From Clarkia xantiana subsp. parviflora (lineage: Eukaryota; Streptophyta; Magnoliopsida; Myrtales; Onagraceae), in NCBI GenBank assembly GCA_036873135.1, contig JAPTYO010000002.1, positions 41,407,452 to 41,471,451 of the forward strand: a stretch of DNA of 64,000 nucleotides, in the 5' to 3' direction. Within the stretch, counting starts at the first letter, position 1. Each line of letters starts with the position of its first letter. The position numbers and the translations under genes were made by a program. This document shows, in pieces, positions 46,870 to 58,099 of this stretch. The notes under the pieces are model-generated. The model ran no database searches. It saw only the letters and a list, made by a program, of their open reading frames with translations, and was not told the origin of the DNA.

Positions 46870-47540
46870 GGTTCGACGCCCCCAAGAGCGTATCTTGAGA
46901 GTAGTTTTCATACTACGACATTCGACGCCCCCAAGAGCGTATCTTGAGAGTAGTGTTCATACTACGACCTTCGACGCCCCCAAGAGCGTATCTTGAGAGT
47001 AGTTATTACACTACGAATTCGACGCACCAAGAGCGTATCTTGAGAGTAGTTATTACACTACGAATTCGACGCACCAAGAGCATATCTTGAGAGTGGTTTC
47101 CAAAAACTACGAACTTCGACGCCCCCAGGAGCGTATCTTGAGAGTAGTGTTCATACTACGACCTTCGACGCCCCCAAGAGCGTATCTTGAGAGTAGTTAT
47201 TACACTACGAATTCGACGCACCAAGAGCGTATCTTGAGAGTGGTTTCCAAAAACTACGAATTCGACGCCCCCAGGAGCGTATCTTGAGGTAGATTTGCAA
47301 CCTACCAGATTCGACGCCCCCAAGAGCGTATCTTGAGGTAGAAAAAACACTACCAGTTCGACGCCCCCAAGAGCGTATCTTGAGGTAGATTTCAAACTAC
47401 CAGTTCGACGCCCACCAGGAGCGTATCTTTGGTCTAACCTGAGCCCTCCGGGAGCCTATCCTGTGAAACGTTAAGTGCCGTCCGAGAGCCTGTCTCGTGA
47501 ACAGTTTTCGACGCCCACCAAGAGCGTATCTTTGGTCTAA
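46870..47540. repeat. Covarying hairpin array of D
   Basis: Same units as in B and E (CAAGA-TACGC-TCTTG with GTAGT/ACTAC partners; CGAGA-CAGGC-TCTCG and GGGA-TAGGC-TCCC near 47450-47510). It lies between the gag/protease frame and the antisense gene, which converge on it. The following 47540-47700 is also B/E-like. Confidence 0.9.
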
Positions 47541-47921
47541 CAGTACAACGTATACCGTGTAAGGGGTATCAGAAGAGATCATCACACCATGCTCAGAAGG
47601 ATACCATGAGAAAGAAATTTCTAAGTAAAGTAATGTGAAGAACAAGTAATGTTTTTCTTTATGAAATGGCAGGTATGACATGAAGGAAAGCACGAAAGAA
47701 AGACAAGTAAAGGAAACACACCAAGAGAAGAGCCCATAACCAAAGGGATATATACAAAAGCATGAGAAGCACTAATGTAAAAGCAAGCGAACCACGTAGT
47801 CAATAGCACAATACGGCAAAGGAAAGTAACAACAAACACCACCACAATTTCAAAAGACACTCAACCCATTAAAGGGGAGAAGGAGTGTAGTTATATACAA
47901 GGATAGCATGAGATAAACACA

Positions 47922-50217
47922 TCAGTCAGAACCTTCGGGGGAATCACCCTCACCCCCTGAAGCTGAACCACCGGCAGAGATGGATGATGAGGAGGAATCT
48001 GAGGTACCAATCTCCACTGGTGTAGCATCCACCTGGGCAGGGGCAGGCTCGTCTGCAACAGCAGCCTGACCCCTCAGAACAGCCATGTAACCACTGGCAT
48101 ATGGCCCGAAGTCACCAAGGTCACCAACTGGGAACTGAGGATCAATACGGAAAATGTGATCAACCAGATACTCACCGAACTGGTTCATCTCCTGAGTGAG
48201 ACGCGCGCTATAATCGGCAGTGAAGGCAGAGGAGGCCTTGTACTCACCGCGACAGTCCTCTCCTCCGCACGACACTTAGCCTCCAACTTCCGTAACTCCT
48301 CAGAATGGAGCGACGCTGCAACCTCAGCTTCCCGCCGCAAACTGCCCACAGTGGTCTCAAGCAAGGACACCTGGTCCCGGAGCTCCTGCATCCTCAAATC
48401 AGATAATCGCGCCTTCTCAGCAGCAGTGGCGACCTCCGCCTTGAGAGAGACCTGGCTGTCCTCAAGGGTCTTCCTCTCGTCAGATAACTCGAGCACGAGC
48501 GAGGACATGTTCACCATGTCAGACATACCCTAACAATTCAAACAAGGGATGAGTAACTGAAAGATAGCCATTATGAAAGTAATAAGATGAAAGCAAGGAA
48601 CAACTCACAGGTGCATAACGAGAAAGTACCCCCTGAACAAAGCGCCGAGTCTCCCCAGGAGACTTGGGTGGAGCAACACGATCGCCAGGGGGGATGGCGC
48701 CGCGGAGTACGCGGACACCAACCTCAGGGGTCCGCAAAGAGGAGGTGCTATCGAAGTGGAACTCCTTCAGACCAGCGAAAGGAGTCCACTCAGACCCAAT
48801 AACATCTTCATCAGTAAGACGGGCGAAATCCTTCCGACTTAAAGTCGGAGGCCCACCTACACAAGCAAAGCAAGTCAAAGGAGAATATAAACATAGAAGG
48901 ATCAGCAACAAGGTAGAGATCATACCTGAGGACCGTGCCCTCGGCTGGGGGGCAGGGGAACCACCACCAGCAGGTCGCTTCCCTTTGTCAGCCAGGGAAG
49001 GCACCTCTTCGACCACCATCTCCTTATCACGAGATAGGGTCGGAGGACGAGCAGTAGGCGAAGCAGGATCCACGGCCTTCTTTCTCTTAGCAGCCGAGGC
49101 CCCGGCCTCAGAATCAGATCTCCGCGGCTTGGACTTGGAAGGTCCAGAATCTCTGCCAACGGAGACGACCCTCTCAGTCACCAAGAGGGAGCGCCCTAGC
49201 AATATAAGAAAAGCAAGATAAGGAAAATACAGATTATACCATAAAGAAGCAAATAGGAGAAAGCATACCAGAGGCCCCAGCCTTCTTCCCAGGCAGGGGG
49301 GATTTCTTCAGAGCAGAACCAGAAGGAGCCTTCCTCTTGCTCAGATCAACAGGGGCTCCCTGCACGTTATAGGTTTTTCCATGAAACCAACCTACAAAGG
49401 AAGAGCAGAAGGTAAATAAAGATGGAAAGACCAAGTGACATACCGAACCCCCGGAGTCAGGAGTCAAACTGATCCCGGCCTCGTAAAGATCCGTCTCAGT
49501 CACTAAGGACACGGGGCAGTATGACCGGGTCCTGTTGCTCTCGTGAATGATCTTCATAGTCTCTAAATCAACTGAAGAGAACTCTCCGAAAGCAGGCCAA
49601 CCATCGGACCGATCCTCATTCAAGACCGACCAAGTGACGTATCGATCCGTAATGAAGAAGTAATGCTTAGCCCAGTGACTGGCCGAATTGTCACTCCGGG
49701 CCACGAAACGGAGGGAGGTATCCCACTCGATCCCACTCAACCCGAAATCAATAAATCGGGGATCCTTGAAGGTCGGATGGCGAGTTACGAAACTCGCAAA
49801 CCCCACCTTCGTTTGGTACTGGAACCGGTAGAAGCATCGGAATAGAACGAGGGAGTACTTCCAGGAGTACCAATGGCACAATACCCGGAAGCCCACCCAG
49901 ACACGAAGGGCACTGGGGGCAAGGTTCACAGGAGAAATCCTGAAGAACCTGCTCAACTCTATAAGCTCGTCACAGTAAGGCAACCTCAGCCCAAATCGGA
50001 TCTGGGAGGGGTACACGGCAACCTTCCCTATAGGAGGCTCCGTCACCGTCTCGCGAGTATTCCTCAAGGAGGGGAGAAAAGGATACAGAGGCTCATCTAG
50101 GGGACAGATATCTCCTAGGGTAACATGCTCATTGTAATCGGACCTAGTGAGATGGTTCTCCGACAAGATAGCGAAACCTAAGGCAAAGGTAGCAGGAAAT
50201 CCCAAAGTACGGATCAA
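47922..50217 (-). pseudogene. Antisense accessory gene (aORF) of D, nearly intact
   Basis: Likely exons on the minus strand: 50217-49444, 49391-49269, 49195-48926, 48856-48609 and 48529-47922, with GT/AG borders. Exon 1 has the conserved domain (RFGLRLPYCDELIELSRFF, WVGFRVLCHWYSWKYSLVLF, HYFFITDR). Exons 2-3 are basic with Lys/Arg clusters (KRKAPSG, KSKPRRS). Exon 4 holds the block RTPEVGVRVLRGAIPPGDR, also in G (MPEVGVRVLHRSVPPGDR). Exon 5 is a coiled coil followed by an acidic Ser-rich tail. One frameshift near 48255 is the only clear lesion. The start is uncertain: an ATG-GT pair near 50310 resembles A's short first exon but does not join in frame. Confidence 0.78.
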
Positions 50218-51859
50218 ATTTCGATTAACACCCCAACGAAGGTCACGACACTAAGCTAGCAATAGGAAAGGAAATAATACGACCAAAAAGGAAGAGAAAA
50301 GGAACTCACTCATCCTTCGGAGGATACGACGCCTCTGAAGAGTCTGCGTGCGCGGACACCACCAGGAGTATAGTACCTGCCACGACACGACAAATATCAA
50401 GACAAGAAAAATTTCCGAAGAACCGGAAATACTCCGACATCCGACCAACGACAACAATCAAAGATCCAAAGACACCCAGCAAAGATAGTCAACATGAGCC
50501 GAGGACACCACGACAACCAAGTTGAATAATTTATCCGAGCCTAAGGTCGGGTTTTGGAAAAAATTACCGTTATACCCTCCAACAAAGATTAACACACCAA
50601 CAGCGGTACGACATCAAATTCAAGACCGGAATAGCCCAATCGGACAAGAAACCATATCCGGACGACCGGCAAACATTTTTCTCCAAATCCACATCTATCA
50701 ACGACTATCCGCGGCAATCCCACATTCAATCAAATTTAGGCAATCAAACATCGGCAATCAAGCATCGGCAATCAAATATCAACGATTCAAAAATCAACGT
50801 TTTACGCGGTAACGGAAAGGAAAAGAGCGGACCTTCGGAAAACCCGACCCGATGTGATAAACGGGTCCGGAATTCGAATTTGAGCGTTGCCGGAAATCAG
50901 CTCCTCGCCGAGAATGGCCCGTCGTCGCCGTCGCCGGAGCAGAGGCCAGTCGCTCCTCCGCCGTCACTTGCCGGTGATGTCCGGTCAATGTCGCCGTCCT
51001 CAATCGATCCTCCACACCGTCCCGTCGTCGTCACCGTACCCCGTCGACAGTCAGCCCGGCGTCGCCGTCGTCAGCCAAGCCCCCTGCCGCCTCCGCGTCG
51101 CCGTTGGCTGCTTCCCGCCTGGAGCTGTGTCGTCGCCTCCGGCCAAGCTCCCTCCCGTCCCCGGTTCCGGCTGAGTTGCTGGTCGGATTTCTGCCCCTTG
51201 GTGGAAATTCCGGCCGGCCCTAACCTTGGGGGTGCTCTCAAACTTTTCTTGCTCTCCAAGGATGAGTGGAAAGGGAAGATGGTGGCTATGGTGACTCCTT
51301 GAGGTATTTTTCTAACTCTCCTTTATTTTGAAAAGATGATAGGGTTTTTTAAGGGGTTTTAATCACCACCCTCCATCTATCTTTAAATGAGATCTAAGGG
51401 TCAAGGAAAAACCATCATTTTTATCCCTTTCAACTATGGCTAAGTATATCTCCATACTTAGAAAAACTATCAAGTTAGTTTTATTTTTGAGCATTCCATA
51501 CTTAGGAAAAATTTTAGCCAAAATTAAAGTTTTCCTCACTTAGATAGAATCCCGGCACGAATTTGAAGCATAAGTCACTTAGTTGCATTCGTATTGCATC
51601 CTTGTAAGAGTATGTATTTTTTAAGTATACGCCGGTAGCAGAGATAGATTTATTGCTCCCGCCTCAGACGGACGCATGCTTAGGCATACGTCCGTGCTAC
51701 TCTAACGTTTACAACTCCTCTATCTTATAAGACAGGGGGCAGAGTCGAAGACACACATCCATGGGTAAGCTGACACTCAGATGAAAGGTAGAAACCCCGG
51801 TTTCAAATTGCGCGTATCATACCATCCTGAAATAGAGTCAATCAAGGGTTAGGCCATTG
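50218..51859 (-). other. Leader region of D's antisense gene, with GC-rich island
   Basis: 50880-51240 is strikingly GC-rich with many CG dinucleotides (GTCGCCGTCG, CGGCGACG), while the DNA on both sides is AT-rich. Reading frames on both strands through it are by-products of composition. G has a shorter GC-rich patch at the same relative place (59590-59720). It may be the promoter region of the antisense gene. 51470-51859 matches the B/E 3' region. Confidence 0.5.
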
Positions 51860-51876
51860 GTTGACTCGGGGGCATG
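51860..51876 (+). other. Polypurine tract of D
   Basis: GTTGACTCGGGGGCATG adjoining the 3' LTR. Confidence 0.85.
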
Positions 51877-52743
51877 TGATGGATATACGCCCAATTTGAA
51901 CCCGTTGACTTCCAAACCGCTGTATTTTTATCGTCCCATTAACGTTTGTAAATCGAAACTTCAACCCGAACACTTCGCGAACATGTCAACGGCTCGGACG
52001 AGGCCGGAGCGCTCGTCCGGTCGAGGCAAACTCACCTTGGTGAGGTTGGGTGGCCACACCCGACCTCCCCTGGGAGAGATCGGGTCAGCCAACCCGATCT
52101 CTCCCAGGGGAGATCGGGTGGACCAACCCGATCTCTCCTAGGAGAGATTGGGTCGGCCAACCCGATCTCTCCTAGGAGGGATGGGGTTGGCCAACCCCAT
52201 CCTCTCTAGGAGGGGTTGGGTGCCCTCACCCAACCCCTACCCTTAGGGGTCGGATTTCTCCTCCCCCCAAGGGCCCCGGCACCATTTTCGGACTCCCACA
52301 CTCGGTCCACTCCGCCTACCTTCTCCGAATCCTAAGGTCTTAATTATACGCTTAAAGGTTAATTAATTGTGTTTAAAGGTTAACGATGTCATTAAGCCAC
52401 CTTAATGACACCGTTGCCTATAAATACCCCACCTTTACAACTCATTTGATCATCTGGGCAATTTGGATTATTTTGCTCTGACATCTCTCTAGTTTATCTC
52501 TCTAAGAAGAATACTGACTTAGGCATCGGAGAGGGTTCACCAGGCACCACCCCCCCCCCCCCCCTCCGTGTCTGGTACTGCCCCTTCTGCAGGGTAGAAG
52601 GAGAGAAGAGGCAAAGGAAGGAAGGAAGGAAGGAAGAAGATAGGCTAAGACAGGGCAACTCAGAAATACCGGATCACACACATCCCCAGTAAGGAGCGAG
52701 ATCAAAACCGACCACCCGTTGACCTAGATCTCATAACCTAACA
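51877..52743 (+). repeat. 3' LTR of element D
   Basis: Matches 34535-35386 with about ten substitutions, a complete middle palindrome unit and one extra GGAA near 52620. TATAAATA around 52420. Confidence 0.94.
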
Positions 52744-52748
52744 TTGAT

Positions 52749-53225
52749 GATCTTTATGACTTGTATCATGTTGCAATGTAAGTCGGACTGGTGGAAAAAG
52801 CTCGTCTTTGCTGACAGCCGATGTATACGGTAATCCGCTTGTTGGAAGGAATGTCCGCACCATTGCCCCCGCTACTCTGGAGTCTCCAGACATGGTCGCG
52901 GTAAAAGACTTGTGAGTAAGGCACCTCCTTGTATCTTCTTTGAACTTTTTAATTTTCCAAGTTGTTGTTTTCATGTTGCTTTTGTTTGCAAGTTGCTCCG
53001 TACATGTGACTGAATGCGTGGTTGCAGTTCCTGGCTTTAGGACAATTCTCAAAAGATCCGTCGCAGGAGCGCGTTCCTCGAGCGATTCTAAGTTCTCTAT
53101 GCCGAGTGCGACCGTGCCAACTCCTTCTTGCGATAAAGGGATAGAGTTGAGGGTCGTCGGTGGCGCCTTCTGCCCCCCGGTTGAGGGACCGGCCCAAGGA
53201 GGAGCGTTCCTCCTATTGAGGTAAG
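52749..53225 (+). pseudogene. Middle exons of F's antisense gene
   Basis: Continuation after D. The intron end CGTCTTTGCTGACAG matches G's CGTCTTTGCAGAC. The exon at about 53028-53220 (RSVAGARSSSDSKFSM, then GGAFCPPVEGPAQ) parallels G's exon 3 (RSAAGTRPSSSSKHPK and the following Ala/Pro-rich end) and is followed by GTAAGC. Later exons are not found. Confidence 0.7.
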
Positions 53226-56124
53226 CGTTGTTTACAAAGGGTTCAACATGCTGGAAGCGGCCATTCTTGCCATGTTTTTTGTGAGGATGACGACATTGCA
53301 TTTGATGTCGACATTATGAACTCTTTGCCTTAGTTCTCTGGAGATGACGTTACCTCTTGGTTGGTATCATGTTGTCCGCTTCCAGCATGTTGAACCCTTT
53401 GTGAACGGTTTGATGTTGTTTTGAGGTTTTCAATAAATCTTTGTTTATGCCTTTGCTTGCATGGTATTTCGTCACTTGGACCTGCATTTAATAATAGTAC
53501 AATTGCATGATAACTTGTTAGTAGTATTTCATACCTTGCGTTATCTATGTTGTCCGTATGCTTTGAACTTGGAAAATAGGATAGATATCCTTAGATGATG
53601 AACATGATGTCCGTAGTTGCGACTGTATGTCGCGCATTGTTGAGTGTTATGAGCGCCCCTCTTGGTTAGATTCCAAGGCATGGCAAGATGCGTACACTAG
53701 GTACTTATAGCATTGCAGGTAGTAATGTACTTGGCACTTGGCCCTTGACATTTAGCAGTGTCATCTTGACGAAGCAAGACTTAAGTTTATACCGTCTCTT
53801 AGTTCCACTCTAAGGCGACGTTGTACAAGACTCGACTTGTAAGTTTGGTGAATTTTTCAAACAGGGTACGCTATTGCTAGCGTTTTTGAATGAAGCTTGC
53901 CCACTTAATGTATAGGTCTTCCTAATGTCTGCATCCTTAAGAGGATATGTATAGTTTGAGTGTACATGAAGCTATCCTATCAAGGAATGTATCTTCATGG
54001 CGTATGAACCCTTAAGAGGGATGCACATACTTTGTAGATGTGTGGGGTTGTCGTCTAACAAGAGGACTTCCGCCACGATGGGGTGATCAATCCCACCTAA
54101 GTGCCGCATCATGGTTTGTATGCAGGGAATGGCTATGAACATGAGGATTTGCCTCTAAGAGGATTTCGCAGCATGCCATTTTTTAGAAGTAAGCATGGGG
54201 TTTGCCCTTGCAAGGAGGATGTCGCAGCATGCTACTTTGATAGATGTGAACATGGGGTTTGCCCTCGCAAGGAGGATGTCGCAGCATGTCACTTTTGATA
54301 CTAAATCTTGGTGTCTATCCAAGATATTGCTTGTTGTTGACGCCTTTGGAATAGTCGTCATTTTGATAGTAGACCTTGGTGTTTTTCCAAGATATTGCAT
54401 GTATTTGACGTCTTTTGAATAGTCGTCACTTTGAGTAGAGAATTTTTATAAGTCCCTTTTTGTAGATAATCCGCAAGTTGTCATTGCGACATATAAGTTG
54501 ATTGTGCACATAGCGCGATGGCTTTGTGTTGCCAGCACCTTCTTGAGATAGACGCCATTTTGGATGGAGAAATACACTTCCTTGTTGGTGTAGATAATAA
54601 GTATGTCGGCGTTGTATGCCTTAGGTTCCTTGTTACACATAGTGTTTAGCTTGTATTGTTGAAGTAGATAGTATGCGCATAGGTTGCTACTTGGCGCATT
54701 TCCAATGTAGTAATCATAGTGTAGTATGTACCTACGAACATGGTTGCGCTTTGTCAGATAGTTGCAATGTTTGCAAGTTTGTAAAAATATGGAGTTATGA
54801 ATTTCCTTTTAACTAATGTATATAATAAATAGAGTAAAGGAATCTGATACGAGGATCCCTTCGTTGTGCAAGAAACTTCCCTTAGTGCAGATGTGATAGG
54901 TGCGGACGCAACAGGTGCGCACATGTCGGGAGCGGAGCTTTTCAAGTACCACCCACAGTATGTGTTTGTGAATATGTACGTACAAAGAGAGACTATGCAT
55001 TGCTGTATGCATCCTTTAGTCGATACGCTTTGATGCTTCCTTAGCGTGATGCACATACGTATATATGATCGTTGCTTGGTATTGTTTCCAAGGGAAGAGC
55101 AGATGTTTGAGTAGAATATTCCCTGAGATGTCGCGAGTTATAATTAACTTGGAGACTTGTTGTGATGATGCGAATGATATATACGCGACCATTACTTGGC
55201 TTAGATGCCTAAGTAGAATGTCCATAGATAGAGAATTCTAGAGAGTGTTGCATACAGCTCCTCCTAGTGTTGTTTTCTAGATAAGGTGTGTCATTGATAC
55301 ATCTCTTGGATGTACATATAACCTGTCTCAAATTAGTCGCAATACTTTGAGATATATATTGGATAAGGAATAGAATGGAGTTACAAATCTCCTCATATGG
55401 CTCTATCGCCTGTAATGCCAATATGACTAGATCAGTCTATTCGCGACTAGTCTGTTTCGTTCAGCTTGGATTTTGTTTTGACTAAATCAGGCTACCCTGA
55501 GTAGATGTCCTACTCGAGTGGTCTGCTTTATTCATAGTAGTGTTGTTGTGGAGTTGTTACCTCATACCTGAGTTTACCTTTGGCAGTAACCTGAGTTGTT
55601 ACCTGGACCTTATTCAAGTAGAATAGATCGTCTTTTGAGGGCGATGCTTGGTGTTGATAATAGACATATGGGTGTTGTATGGCCTAAGCCGTTTGTTGTT
55701 CCTAGTGCGATAGCTTGTGTTGTTGACGCGATTAATATGTGCGTTGCTTTTGGTTTTATTCAAAAGTAATGAGCATAGTGCAATAAGGTACCTACGAAAG
55801 TAGATTTAACCTTCATTAGATATTTGGAGTTCGTACAACGGATTACAGGAAGGCGTCAACTGATCGCTCTTTTCGAAAAGTACTAAGGCTATTAAGCATA
55901 AGTTGTACTTAATAGATATGCAAAAATGGAGATAAAGGGATTGATGATGTGTTTGACGTCTTCATAGGTGACTTGTCGGTAAGTTGATTCTGCCACGTGC
56001 CACATAGTTCCTCAGTGCATCTAGCGTGTTAAGCTCTTCAATCTCCACCCTTGGGGATGAACAAATGTTGGTGTTATTCCCCCCAGTTTTATGGTGCTTG
56101 CACCGTTCTTGCCAAGGAAGGTAG
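53226..56124 (-). other. Non-coding middle of F with short hairpin repeats
   Basis: 53340-53560 and 53770-53890 match G's 62850-62960 and 63190-63290, which ties F to G. 54135-54295 holds three ~60-bp repeats with small palindromes (CCTCTAAGAGG, CCTTGCAAGG). CTTGG-TGTCTAT-CCAAG at 54308 and CTTGG-TGTTTTT-CCAAG at 54376 are further hairpins. The rest (54450-56050) shows no domain. Confidence 0.55.
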
Positions 56125-57375
56125 TCATTGGCTCAAGTGGACGGTGAAGTTTGTTTTACGGGAGTTTGACATTTGTTTCTTCCACCTTCGTGCTCCAAGG
56201 ACTGTAGAAGTCGTCACAATTGGTTCCACGAATGACGTTTTTTTCCCACGTTTCACGAGAGGTGGATTATCATTCGCCTTTTCTTTTCCTTTGCATTTTC
56301 CTGAAGACTCCACACGAGACTTCTTTTGACGCTTATTGCTTTGGTCGATATACTTCTTCATTTCTCCTTTTAAGATGAAGCTGTTTACATGGAGTCTTAA
56401 TCCAACACAGCTTTCCGTCTCGTGGCCATACACTTCGTGATTTTCACACCATTTGCTTTCATCTTTTCCCAATGGGCCCTTGCGGAAATTAGAGGGCGTT
56501 TTCCACAGCTTGGTCTCCTTCATCTCTTTCAAGATGACAGACAGCGGTGTGTTCAATGGAACACATTTGGCGAGATTGATCTCTTTGAGCCTTTGGACGT
56601 CTGACTGGAATGGCCTCTTTTGTTTTTGTTGTCTCTTTTTCCAGGAAGCATCTATCTTTTCCTCAAATATTGCCTTCAAGGTTCTTGTTGTAAGTCCCGC
56701 GATTGGGACATCATCGTCATCTACAGGTTTTCTCCATCCCTCCTTGTGACGGATGTCAGCGTCGTCTTGGCTTGTCATCGTGGAGGAACCTTCCTTGTGC
56801 ATTTTTGAGCGAGAGGTTGGAGGTTGTCTCCATGTCCCTTCTTGGTGTTGTGCTATCATATACGGGTTGTATGAGTGCGCAACTCCTTGCCTTGTTTGTC
56901 GGTACTGGAAGGTACCTTCCGTGTATTGCCCCATTACTCCTTGGTGCGGTGTATCTTGATGGCTTGTGTCTCGGGACATTGCTCTTGTCTCCTCGGTTTG
57001 TCCGTTGTTTGGAGGCGGAGGTGGTGGTGGCGGGACATATCCTTGGTTCCTTTGCATCTTTCGGAATGCAAGCAGCTCTTCGAGCGCGGCCATCATGGTA
57101 GGAGTGACAGGTGGTGGCGGGTTGACACCTTCGTATTGGGGGACTCCTTCTTCTGGCATCCCGTAAGGAAACTCTTCATTGATGTGCTTCTTAGGCTCAA
57201 ATCCTAGCGGAGGTGTAACGTGCTTTGCATTGTGGACTCCTTGGTCATACTGTGCGAAGGGCGCACTTTTTGTTGGCATGAAGAAGGCATTGGATGTGGC
57301 AACAGACATGTGGGAGGATCCAAGTTGACTTCTTGTCGGCTTCTGCGTGGTTATGACCAAGGCGTCGTGGTGCAC
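56125..57375 (-). pseudogene. Gag of element F
   Basis: 416 codons on the minus strand. The N-terminal part is Pro/Gln-rich, with a run of eight Pro and PTMMAALEELLAFRKMQRN as in B. A middle part has KAIFEEKIDASWKKRQ, and near the end comes a knuckle-like motif WCENHEVYGHETESC with the GEMKKYIDQ tail, matching D. No conserved capsid domain like A's is obvious. Translation ends at a point where D continues into protease, and no protease or pol follows. The frame is long and open, so its decay is mild, but the gene lacks a proper start: related sequence continues upstream to about 57900. Confidence 0.8.
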
Positions 57376-58080
57376 AATGTGCTTTTGTCCTTTGATGAAG
57401 AACCAATGACATCTTTTATGGCGGCATCCTTCATGACGACATCTTTTATGTCGGCATACTTCATGACGGCATCCTCCATGTCGGCATCATGGGACTTGTG
57501 CACTGTCTTTGCAACGTACCCTCCTTGCTTGTATGACTTCTCGCCTCCATCATCAAAGTCTCTATCGGTCACATGTACGTTTTCCATCTTTTCTGAATGG
57601 GATGCAATGTACGTCGTATTTTGGACTTCAAGGCCATGCTGTGCGGAAGGCACACTGCTTGTTGGCATGAAGGATGCAGCGGGCATGTCTTTATGCATGT
57701 GCGAAAGATCCTGCTGACTTGTTGTCAGCTTCTACTTGTTGGCTGCGGTTTTCTTCCGGTTGACTGACGTCATCAAGAAGAGGTTGATTGCGTGCCATAG
57801 CTTGTTGCTGCACTTTGTCAGCTGGCATCCCGTATGGGAACTCTTCATTCACCTCCGTCCTTCACTCGAACTTGTGCATTGTTGCCTCGTTCTGGACGTC
57901 GAGAACATGCTGCGCGTGTTGCGTCATGGTTGAACTGGGTCAGATGGACGCGTCTGTCTGATTGGGTTGTTCGGGTTTTTGGGCTGACACCCTTCGCTTG
58001 GAAGAGGTATTCGCCTAATGCCGGTGACGAGTGTTCGTTTTTAACGCTGTGTCTCGGAAAAAGTCTGTGTCTCAGGAAAT
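57376..58080 (-). pseudogene. Upstream gag region of F with internal duplication
   Basis: Minus-strand frames at 57351-57698 and upstream repeat parts of the downstream gag: NEEFPYGMP occurs both near 57170 and near 57835, each preceded by a VHNA/VQNE segment. ATGACG-type codon repeats (MEDAVMKYADIKDVVMKDA) lie at 57410-57490. The junction with the LTR on the right is not clean; no PBS is visible. Confidence 0.55.
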
Positions 58081-58099
58081 GGCTGTTTGGGCACAAGTC

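Larger units (their letters stand above)
34535..52743 (+). mobile_element. Chimeric non-autonomous Tat-like element D
   Basis: LTRs of 852 and 867 bp, a perfect TTGAT duplication (34530-34534, 52744-52748), PBS, polypurine tract and, opposite to gag, a nearly complete antisense gene. The sense coding part is scrambled: gag C-terminus, protease, then another gag piece. No RT, RNase H or integrase. The element is interrupted by E inside the protease. LTR divergence is about 1 % by eye. LTR and PBS place it in the same superfamily as B/E, but as a separate subfamily. Confidence 0.9.

Noticed and set aside
50880..51302. 140-codon Pro/Arg-rich frame on the plus strand
   Set aside because: Several overlapping frames on both strands are open because the sequence is GC-rich; no domain seen.
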